Source: Thermoplasmata archaeon
Lineage (GTDB): Archaea; Thermoplasmatota; Thermoplasmata; Lutacidiplasmatales; UBA184
DNA length: 6,093 bases
Assembly: GCA_021828085.1 (NCBI GenBank)
Contig: JAKATE010000116.1
Span: forward strand, 1 to 6,093
Reading direction: 5' to 3'
The notes beneath the pieces were generated by a model. That model made no database searches, was not told the origin of the DNA, and saw only the letters and a list, made by a program, of their open reading frames with translations. Below are positions 1 to 4,401 of the stretch, one piece after another; position 1 is the first letter of the stretch; each line of letters begins with the position of its first letter. Position numbers and translations under genes: made by a program.

Positions 1-56
1 GGGCCGGAGGCCTCGGTCGGGGAGGGTACGCGGGAGGGGCGAGATCCGGCGGACAT
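1..56 (-). CDS. Possible start of a minus-strand gene, cut by the left edge
   Basis: Reading leftwards from an ATG whose A is at 56, the frame stays open to the window edge (18 complete codons, beginning MSAGSRPSRV) with mostly G or C in third positions. A TATA-like run (GGCTATAC on the minus strand, 88-81) is centred about 27 bases before this ATG, the same spacing seen before other genes here, so a leaderless mRNA starting at or next to the ATG is plausible. An in-frame ATG at 68 is less well placed. The gene would follow the FAD oxidase on the same strand after 73 bases. The visible residues are low in complexity (Ser, Pro, Arg) and give no family. A competing minus-strand frame, continuing directly after the oxidase stop, is also open to the edge, so the call is tentative. 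Confidence 0.3.
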   Translation of the reverse strand, partial: MSAGSRPSRVPSPTEASG

Positions 57-80
57 GGTCCCGGTCATCCCCGGGGCCGC

Positions 81-88
81 GTATAGCC
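81..88 (-). promoter_or_regulatory. Candidate TATA box for the left-edge gene
   Basis: The minus-strand sequence GGCTATAC is one of the few A/T-containing runs in a strongly GC-rich stretch. Its centre lies about 27 bases before the ATG at 56, matching the archaeal TATA-to-start distance for leaderless transcripts. It is inferred from position and composition only. Confidence 0.3.
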
Positions 89-129
89 TCCACCGCCCGG
101 GCGGCGACCTGGACGGCCCGGTCGCGTTC

Positions 130-1530
130 TCACGTCGAGCGCTCCCCCCTCGTCGCGGCGGCCCCTTCCGCGGGGGGCAGGAGCTTCCCCGGATTCAGGA
201 TCCCGTCGGGATCGAAGCTCCGGCGGAGCTCCCGAAGGAGCTCGACCCCGTCGCGGCCATGCTCCAGGCCGAGATGGGGCGCCTTGACCGACCCGATCCC
301 GTGCTCGGCGCTGATGGTCCCTCCCAGCCGATGGGCGGTGACGAGCAGCTCGGAGCGGAGCGACTGGCCCTCGGGGGAGGCCGGGTCGAGCAGGAACTGC
401 GGGTGAAGGGCGCCATCCCCGAGGTGGCCGTACACGCTGAGTTCGACACCGGACCTTCGAGCCAGCGCGCGGACCTCGGCGAGGAGCTCATCGATGCGGG
501 ACCAAGGAACGGCGACGTCCTCGCGGACCCTCCGGGGCCACCAGCGGTCCAGGGCACTTCCACTTCGGCCCCGGAGCGTCCAGAGCTCGTCCGCATTCGG
601 ATAGACTGACGGGTCCTCGCGGACCCCCGCGGACCGGACCCGCTCGAGCAGCCGGAGAGCGTCCTGCTCCTCCGTGGCGACGGTGGTCTCCAGTTCGAGC
701 AGGAGCACCGAGGACCCGGGGGGGAGGCCCCGGGCCCCTTCCTGGGCGAGGGCCCCGGCGGCGCGCTCGTCGATGTACTCCACGGCGGCAAGGTTCGGGG
801 CGGGGGAGGTGGTGAGGCGCACGAGCAGACGTCCCAGATCCAGCTCCGAGGGGAGTGCCAGCACCACGCCGATGCGCCGCTCCGGGACGGGGGCCAGTCC
901 CAGGGTAATCTCGGTGAAGAGTCCAAGGGTCCCCTCACTACCGACCAGGAAGCCGAGGAGGTCCGGGCCGGTGGAGCTCCTGCGCGCCCGGTGCCCCAGC
1001 CGCAGGATCTCGCCGGAGCCCAGGACGACCTCGAGCCCCCGGACCCACGAGCGCGTCGGTCCGTAACGGAAGGACCTCGGTCCCGAGGCGTTGGTCGCCA
1101 CGTTCCCCCCGAGCGTGGATTCGTTCCAGGACCCGGGATTGGGGGGGAAGAACAATCCCTCCCGGGCCAGGGAGCGCTGCAGCTCACGGTTGATGAGGCC
1201 CGGGCCGACGCGGGCGATCCGGTTGGGGAGGTCCACCTCGAGGAGCGCGTTCCAGCCGGAGAAATCGACCACCAGGGCCCCCGGCGGGGGGACGGATTCC
1301 CCGTCGAGCGACGTCCCGCCTCCCCGGGCCACGAGCGGGACCTTCCATCGGCGAGCCCAGCGGACGATCTCGACGACCTCCTCCCGATCGGAGGGGGAGG
1401 CAACGCCGGCCGGGTCTCCCACGAGGAAGGAAGCATCGTGGGAGAACCGTCCAAGCGTCTCGGGTTCCGTGAGGACGGGCCCCTGGAGCCGTCCTCCGAG
1501 GTCCGAAAGAGCGGAACGGTCCAGGGGCAT
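130..1530 (-). CDS. glcD: FAD-binding oxidoreductase, GlcD / D-lactate dehydrogenase family
   Basis: The product (466 aa) is a flavoprotein of the VAO/PCMH superfamily that oxidises an alpha-hydroxy acid such as glycolate or D-lactate and passes electrons to a membrane or soluble acceptor. The N-terminal FAD domain shows the pyrophosphate-binding loop ARGGGTSLDGES (residues 68-79), the GGNVATNASG stretch (141-150) and GSEGTLGLFTEI (197-208). The C-terminal FAD-oxidase domain shows GHLGDGALHP (368-377) and SAEHGIG (407-413), then the usual ending with DPDGILNPGKLLP. The His and Glu residues expected as metal/substrate ligands (H369, H376, E409) are present. The usual Asn of GDGNxHP is Ala374 and the usual Gly of SGEHGIG is Ala408. 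No iron-sulfur CCG domain is fused. The start is the ATG at 1530: the frame is open for 96 more codons upstream, but that part is low-complexity, overlaps the VOC gene and precedes the family's usual N-terminus. The length is typical. The exact substrate cannot be told; D-lactate or glycolate is most likely. Confidence 0.9.
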   Translation of the reverse strand: MPLDRSALSDLGGRLQGPVLTEPETLGRFSHDASFLVGDPAGVASPSDREEVVEIVRWARRWKVPLVARGGGTSLDGESVPPPGALVVDFSGWNALLEVDLPNRIARVGPGLINRELQRSLAREGLFFPPNPGSWNESTLGGNVATNASGPRSFRYGPTRSWVRGLEVVLGSGEILRLGHRARRSSTGPDLLGFLVGSEGTLGLFTEITLGLAPVPERRIGVVLALPSELDLGRLLVRLTTSPAPNLAAVEYIDERAAGALAQEGARGLPPGSSVLLLELETTVATEEQDALRLLERVRSAGVREDPSVYPNADELWTLRGRSGSALDRWWPRRVREDVAVPWSRIDELLAEVRALARRSGVELSVYGHLGDGALHPQFLLDPASPEGQSLRSELLVTAHRLGGTISAEHGIGSVKAPHLGLEHGRDGVELLRELRRSFDPDGILNPGKLLPPAEGAAATRGERST

Positions 1531-1554
1531 CGGGGGAGGGGGAAGGGAGGCGGA

Positions 1555-1561
1555 CAGATAG
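1555..1561 (-). promoter_or_regulatory. Weak candidate TATA box for the FAD oxidase gene
   Basis: The minus-strand sequence CTATCTG is centred about 27 bases before the ATG at 1530 and is the only A/T-containing run in the 50-base gap between the two minus-strand genes. The bases just before the ATG are pyrimidine-rich on the coding strand and hold no Shine-Dalgarno site, which favours a leaderless start. The box is a poor match, so co-transcription from the VOC gene remains possible. Confidence 0.3.
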
Positions 1562-1580
1562 GGGTGCGGGCTTCGCGGGC

Positions 1581-2006
1581 TCAGCGGTGCCGGGCGCGCT
1601 TTCGCAGCCACGGGGTGCGCGTGACGCCCACGAGGAGCCCTTCGGGGCTCAGCAGCCGGGTCACGGTCTGCCCCCAGGGTTCCTCGCGACTCTCCACGAG
1701 CAGCTGGTAGCCCCGGGACTTGAGCTCCCGTGTCATCTTCGGGACGTCCTCCACATCGAACTCGAGCCAGGCCTGGGGGACCGGGTACTTGCGAGGCCAG
1801 CGGGGGCTCCCGAAGCATGATTGCGCGGCCTGCTCGAGCGGCCAGAGGGCGAAGGCGTAGGCCCCCGGGAGCTTCTCCGTGTGCAAGTAGCCGTCCACCT
1901 CCTCAAAGGGGATGCCGAGCTGCTTTCGGTAGAGGGCACGGCTCCGCCCCGCGTCCCGGACGATCGGCCCGAAGCCGGCCACGAAGAGGACCTTCCGCGC
2001 ACCCAT
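1581..2006 (-). CDS. VOC-family (glyoxalase / bleomycin-resistance fold) protein
   Basis: The product is 141 aa, the usual size of a single-domain vicinal oxygen chelate protein, which dimerises to form its active site. Two beta-alpha-beta-beta-beta halves can be traced. The first opens with KVLFVAGFGPIVRD (5-18) and a helix ending in YRKQLGIPFE (26-35). The second has AWLEFDVEDVPKMTRELKSRG (79-99), then EPWGQTVTRLLSPEGLLVGV (109-128), the classic final hairpin of the fold. The terminal Glu normally found after the PEG turn, a metal ligand in glyoxalase I and the dioxygenases, is absent (Val128), and the first strand lacks the usual His. A metal-free binding role, or an enzyme of another subfamily, is therefore more likely than glyoxalase I. 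The ATG at 2006 was chosen because a TATA-like box sits about 25 bases upstream; the frame beyond it is low-complexity. It lies 50 bases before the FAD oxidase on the same strand. The substrate is unknown. Confidence 0.82.
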   Translation of the reverse strand: MGARKVLFVAGFGPIVRDAGRSRALYRKQLGIPFEEVDGYLHTEKLPGAYAFALWPLEQAAQSCFGSPRWPRKYPVPQAWLEFDVEDVPKMTRELKSRGYQLLVESREEPWGQTVTRLLSPEGLLVGVTRTPWLRKRARHR

Positions 2007-2027
2007 GGCCAGGTGGATCGAGGGCGA

Positions 2028-2036
2028 TCTTTTAGC
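2028..2036 (-). promoter_or_regulatory. Candidate TATA box for the VOC gene
   Basis: The minus-strand sequence GCTAAAAGA is the most A/T-rich run in this part of the window. Its centre is about 25 bases before the ATG at 2006, with no Shine-Dalgarno site between them. This is the expected arrangement for a leaderless archaeal transcript. Confidence 0.55.
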
Positions 2037-2067
2037 TTGCCCGGCGCGGTGGGACGCCCTGCGCATT

Positions 2068-2129
2068 GGCCCCTCCGCGCCCCAGGGGCCTCCGGGAGTC
2101 GGAGGACGGCCCTCCCGCGGGGACGAGGG
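2068..2129. repeat. Cluster of inverted repeats in the divergent intergenic region
   Basis: Two perfect inverted repeats lie side by side. GGCCCCT (2068-2074) pairs with AGGGGCC (2084-2090) over a 9-base loop. CCTCCG (2089-2094) pairs with CGGAGG (2100-2105) over a 5-base loop. They share two bases, so they could not form fully together. A weaker 5-bp pair, CCCTC (2110-2114) and GAGGG (2125-2129), follows. They lie between the VOC promoter (2028-2036) and the thioredoxin-like promoter (2153-2160). They could be operators or simply GC-rich chance pairings. Confidence 0.4.
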
Positions 2130-2152
2130 GGCGGAGGCGTTCCCCTGAACCG

Positions 2153-2160
2153 GTTTGTAG
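2153..2160 (+). promoter_or_regulatory. Candidate TATA box for the thioredoxin-like gene
   Basis: GTTTGTAG is the only A/T-rich run before the gene. Its centre lies about 25-26 bases before the ATG at 2182, consistent with a leaderless transcript, and no Shine-Dalgarno site precedes that ATG. The match to a TATA consensus is modest. Confidence 0.4.
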
Positions 2161-2181
2161 GGTGTCGCGCTGCCCTTGGAC

Positions 2182-2547
2182 ATGAAGGCCCCGCCACCGG
2201 CCGAGCGTCCCCAGCGCCTGACCATCGTGCTCGCGCAGTGGTGTCCGCACTGCGTCCCCCTCTCCGTGGAGAACGGGGAACGTCTGGCGAAACGTCTCGG
2301 CGTCCCGCTGCGCCTCCTGGACATCGACAAGGCGGCCGAGGTGAGGATCGCCGACCGGATGGTGCGCGAGCACGGGGACCTCTCGCCGGATTACCTCATC
2401 CCGCAGGTCTTCCTGGAGATGTCCGACGGGCGGGTGGAGCATCTGTTGACGGGTTTCTCCGAGAGCGTCGTACGGACCCGCCGGGCCTGGGGGAACCTCC
2501 TCTCGAGCGCCCGCGTCGCCTCCCTCGTCCGGGAGGCGCGCGCGTGA
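2182..2547 (+). CDS. Thioredoxin-fold protein with Cys-Pro-His-Cys active site
   Basis: The product (121 aa) is a small cytosolic-looking thioredoxin/glutaredoxin-fold protein with no signal peptide. The first strand (RLTIVLAQ, 12-19) leads straight into WCPHC, with redox Cys21 and Cys24 at the start of a helix, as in the fold. After a second strand (VPLRLLDID, 41-49) comes YLIPQVFLE (71-79), where Pro74 fits the conserved cis-proline next to the active site. CPHC is the dipeptide style of DsbA-type oxidants, but it also occurs in archaeal redoxins, so the direction of electron flow is not settled. ATG 2182 is preferred over an in-frame TTG at 2176 because only the ATG fits the promoter spacing. 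The stop overlaps the start of the next gene (GTGA), so the two are translationally coupled. It may service the cysteines of that neighbour (inference). Confidence 0.75.
   Translation: MKAPPPAERPQRLTIVLAQWCPHCVPLSVENGERLAKRLGVPLRLLDIDKAAEVRIADRMVREHGDLSPDYLIPQVFLEMSDGRVEHLLTGFSESVVRTRRAWGNLLSSARVASLVREARA
2531..2536 (+). promoter_or_regulatory. Shine-Dalgarno site for the coupled Cys-rich gene
   Basis: GGGAGG inside the end of the thioredoxin-like gene sits 7 bases before the GTG at 2544. It is the best-placed ribosome binding site in the window and fixes the start of the overlapping downstream gene. Operon-internal genes using Shine-Dalgarno sites while first genes are leaderless is a common archaeal pattern. 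Confidence 0.65.
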
Positions 2548-3056
2548 GCCCTGACGGGAGGCTCGCACCGGCCGTGCGACGGGCCCTGGAACCGAAGGGA
2601 GCGAGCTGTTACCGTCACTGCCAGGAACCGGTGAGCACGCTCCGCCCCCGGAGCGCGCTCCCCGGCACGTGGTGGGTCCTCGCCTGCCCCTCGGGCGTCG
2701 TCTCCGTCACGCTCTACGCCGAGAGCGGGGAGAGGGACCCCACCGCCCGGGTGGCAGAAACGCTGAGGGGGTGGAGCTCCCCTCCCGCCCTCGTCCTGCG
2801 CAAGGACCTGCGTCGGGCGACCCGGCATGGACCCGAGCTGGGTCGGGAGGTGGAGCGGTCGGGAACGCCTGCGCGGGGACCCGTCCCGGTCTCCGCCGTC
2901 TACTGGCGAAGATATCCGTTCAAGGGCCGGGACGGGAAGGAACGCCGGCTGCTCGTCTGCGCCCGGCGCGCCCACCCGCATCCGGTCTTCTTCACCGGAG
3001 TCCCCGGGGAAGGCTCCGCGGCCTGCCCCGTCTGCGCCCGTCGGAGCTCCGCCTGA
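2544..3056 (+). CDS. Cysteine-rich protein of unknown family
   Basis: The product is 170 aa and I do not recognise a family. It has six cysteines: Cys22 and Cys26 in SCYRHC, Cys48 in LACPSG, Cys139 in LLVCARR, and Cys161/Cys164 in a terminal CPVC knuckle, with His144 and His146 between the last groups. The spacing suggests one zinc ribbon or another metal site formed by the C-terminal CPVC with Cys139 or the N-terminal CxxxC, but no full known pattern can be read. A basic central region (about 86-111) separates two strand-rich parts (43-60 and 114-151). There is no signal peptide or membrane segment. The GTG start overlaps the preceding thioredoxin-like stop and has a good Shine-Dalgarno site, so the two genes are translationally coupled. 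Redox or metal chemistry tied to the thioredoxin-like partner is an inference only. Codon use, high G/C in third positions and the coupling support a real gene. Confidence 0.7.
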   Translation: MSPDGRLAPAVRRALEPKGASCYRHCQEPVSTLRPRSALPGTWWVLACPSGVVSVTLYAESGERDPTARVAETLRGWSSPPALVLRKDLRRATRHGPELGREVERSGTPARGPVPVSAVYWRRYPFKGRDGKERRLLVCARRAHPHPVFFTGVPGEGSAACPVCARRSSA

Positions 3057-3116
3057 CGTCCAGGATCAGGTGATGTGGGATTGGAACAGCGAGGGGAGGG
3101 GAGCACCCAGCGGCCC

Positions 3117-4055
3117 ATGAGCGCGAAGAGAGCTCTCGTGGCCGGGGCGGGCGGATTCCTCGGACGGTCCATCGTCCGTGCCTTCCACGGGAACGGCTGG
3201 GAGGTCCGGGCCCTGGTCCATCGCCCGGAGCGGATACCGCTCGTGGAGGAGGTCGGCGGGGTTGCGACCCTGGGGAGCCTCCTGGACGTGCCCCGGCTCC
3301 GGGAAGCCTGCCGCGGATGCGAGGTCCTCGTCCATGTGGCGTCGTCCGACCCCTCGGGCCCGGAAGGTCCGGAGGGTGCGAGAAGGACCCGGGTGGAAGG
3401 GGCCCGTGCGCTGCGGGCTGCGGCGGAGGCGGAGGGGGTGCGCCGGCTGGTCATCGGGTCCGGTTACTGGGTCTACGCCGACAACCCGGGAACGATCACC
3501 GAGACCTCCCCGTTGGACCCCCGGGGGGAGTCCGCGGTCAACCGGGAGACCGAGCTCGCCGCCCTCGAGGGAGCCGGTCCGGGGGCACCGGAGGTCCTCG
3601 TGGTGCGCCCCGGGATGGTCTACGGCGCGGGATCGTGGCTGGCCGGCATCGTGGAAGCTCTGCGGGAAGGGACCTACCGCTACATCGACCAAGGGAGGAA
3701 CCCGTGGTCCTTCGTCTCGCTGCCCGACGCGGGCGAGGGATTCGCCCGGGTGGCGGAACGCGGCCGGGCCGGGGAGATCTACAACCTCGTGGACGGCGTC
3801 CCGATGGCGTGGCGGGACTTCGGGGACCGGTTGAGCGAGCGGATGGGGCTTTCGCCGCCGGGCTCGTTGGACCGGTCCCAAGCGGAGGCGCTCTACGGAC
3901 CCGAGGTCGCCCACCACCTGAGCGCGCGCCGGGCCTGCTCGGCGGCGAAGATCCGGTCCCTGGGGTGGGCCCCGGTCCACGCGGACGTCGTACACGGCCT
4001 CGCGCAACTGGGGGACTGGCTCCGTTCGGGAGATCCCGAACGAGGCTCGCGCTAG
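3117..4055 (+). CDS. NAD(P)-dependent epimerase/dehydratase-like extended SDR protein
   Basis: The product (312 aa) has the length and layout of an extended short-chain dehydrogenase/reductase. The N-terminal Rossmann motif GAGGFLG (10-16) gives the GxxGxxG dinucleotide-binding turn, followed by VRALVHRPER and an acidic/LLDVP segment. IGSGYWVYAD (113-122) corresponds to the catalytic-Ser strand with the usual VYG-like end, and EVLVVRPGMVYGAG is the conserved RPxxVYGPG region. The expected YxxxK helix is not normal: at its place the sequence reads SAVNRETELA (139-148), with Val141 and Thr145 where Tyr and Lys are expected. The protein may therefore be an atypical SDR that binds NAD(P) without standard chemistry, or may use other residues. 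The ATG at 3117 was chosen because the Rossmann fold begins seven residues later; an in-frame GTG at 3075 would add 14 unconvincing residues. It starts 60 bases after the Cys-rich gene with no clear promoter, so it is probably co-transcribed. The substrate is unknown. Confidence 0.85.
   Translation: MSAKRALVAGAGGFLGRSIVRAFHGNGWEVRALVHRPERIPLVEEVGGVATLGSLLDVPRLREACRGCEVLVHVASSDPSGPEGPEGARRTRVEGARALRAAAEAEGVRRLVIGSGYWVYADNPGTITETSPLDPRGESAVNRETELAALEGAGPGAPEVLVVRPGMVYGAGSWLAGIVEALREGTYRYIDQGRNPWSFVSLPDAGEGFARVAERGRAGEIYNLVDGVPMAWRDFGDRLSERMGLSPPGSLDRSQAEALYGPEVAHHLSARRACSAAKIRSLGWAPVHADVVHGLAQLGDWLRSGDPERGSR
4023..4042. repeat. Perfect inverted repeat inside the 3' end of the SDR gene
   Basis: CGTTCGGGA (4023-4031) and TCCCGAACG (4034-4042) are perfect 9-base arms separated by two bases, giving an 8-bp hairpin with a 4-base loop. 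It falls in the last codons, after the conserved fold, so coding constraint is weak. It may help define the mRNA 3' end together with the hairpins that follow. Confidence 0.5.
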
Positions 4056-4094
4056 GGACCGTCCTCCTCCCCGCCGCGGGAGGTCATCGGTCCC
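4055..4094 (+). terminator. Extended hairpin directly after the SDR stop codon
   Basis: GGGACCG (4055-4061) pairs with CGGTCCC (4088-4094), and inside it CCTCCC (4066-4071) pairs with GGGAGG (4078-4083). The two helices are joined by symmetric 4-base internal loops around a 6-base apical loop. The outer arm begins at the last base of the SDR stop codon. No T-run follows, and archaeal termination normally relies on T-runs, so this may stabilise the 3' end rather than terminate. Confidence 0.4.
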
Positions 4095-4109
4095 CCCGGA
4101 GGTACCTGA

Positions 4110-4130
4110 GGTCCCCCACTCACGGGGACC
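4110..4130 (+). terminator. Second hairpin downstream of the SDR gene
   Basis: GGTCCCC (4110-4116) pairs perfectly with GGGGACC (4124-4130) over a 7-base loop. Its arms repeat the GGGACC/GGTCCC words of the preceding hairpin, so alternative pairings between the two are possible. No T-run follows. It could be a 3'-end structure for the plus-strand operon. The rest of 4131-4243 shows no convincing gene. Confidence 0.35.
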
Positions 4131-4215
4131 CCGCGCGGGCGTCCCCTGCAATCCCCTAGAGGAGTTCCGCCTTCCCCCCGCCCGTCCCGCGGCCCGTAGG
4201 CCGTCCGGAGGAGAG

Positions 4216-4231
4216 GGAAAGGAGCCTTTCC
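4216..4231. repeat. Short inverted repeat downstream of tRNA-Lys
   Basis: GGAAAGG (4216-4222) and CCTTTCC (4225-4231) flank two bases, giving a 6-bp stem with a 4-base loop. It ends 12 bases past the 3' end of the minus-strand tRNA gene. It might mark transcript end or processing, but it also occurs next to other purine-rich runs and may be chance. Confidence 0.3.
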
Positions 4232-4243
4232 CCATCGCTTCGA

Positions 4244-4316
4244 CGGGCCTGCAGGGGTTCGAACCCTGGACCTTGCGGTTAAGAGCCGCCTGCTCTACCG
4301 ACTGAGCTACAGGCCC
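4244..4316 (-). tRNA. tRNA-Lys (anticodon CUU)
   Basis: The minus strand folds as a 73-base tRNA. The acceptor arms GGGCCTG and CAGGCCC pair in all 7 positions, the D arm is GCTC/GAGC around AGTCGGTA, the T arm is CAGGG/CCCTG around TTCGAAC, and the anticodon loop CTCTTAA gives anticodon CUU, reading lysine AAG. The variable loop is 5 bases and there is no intron. The discriminator is G, as in archaeal tRNA-Lys, and no CCA is encoded. The anticodon stem has four good pairs, but position 27-43 is a G-A mismatch. The promoter is the palindromic TATA-like box 23-32 bases upstream. Confidence 0.97.
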
Positions 4317-4338
4317 ACGCGCACGCGGATAAGCCTGA

Positions 4339-4348
4339 CCTTTAAAGG
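4339..4348. promoter_or_regulatory. Palindromic TATA box between tRNA-Lys and cbiA
   Basis: CCTTTAAAGG reads the same on both strands. For the tRNA gene its centre is about 27 bases before the first tRNA base, the expected archaeal distance, and on that side a purine-rich GGGGGCGAG precedes it like a BRE element. For cbiA the same box would start RNA near 4370, giving a leader of about 30 bases before the ATG at 4402. No other A/T-rich run lies closer to cbiA, so one box may serve both directions. The tRNA assignment is firm and the cbiA one is inferred. Confidence 0.65.
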
Positions 4349-4401
4349 CTCGCCCCCGGTCCGTCGTGGAGTACGACGGGCCACCCGCGCGCCCTTCCTC
4401 C

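Noticed and set aside
55..609. Plus-strand open frame of 184 codons opposite the FAD oxidase
   Set aside because: It lies antisense to the clear flavoprotein gene and has no recognisable fold.
1531..1818. N-terminal extension of the FAD oxidase to 1818
   Set aside because: The 96 extra residues are Pro/Arg-rich, overlap the VOC gene and precede the normal family start.
1821..2543. Long upstream extension of the Cys-rich gene's frame, opposite the VOC gene and through the redoxin gene
   Set aside because: It is an open-frame shadow. The GTG at 2544 with its Shine-Dalgarno site and overlap with the redoxin stop explains the start.
3091..3103. GAGGGGAGGGGAG as a Shine-Dalgarno site for the SDR gene
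   Set aside because: Its GGAGG core (3095-3099) is about 17 bases before the ATG, longer than usual, so I did not list it as a feature.
3075..3116. GTG 3075 as the SDR start
   Set aside because: The 14 extra residues are not needed for the Rossmann fold, and the AGGTGA before it is too close to act as a ribosome binding site.
4366..4401. GTG 4366 as the cbiA start
   Set aside because: It is only about 22 bases from the centre of the TATA-like palindrome, so the transcript would start after it. The extra 12 residues are not family-like.
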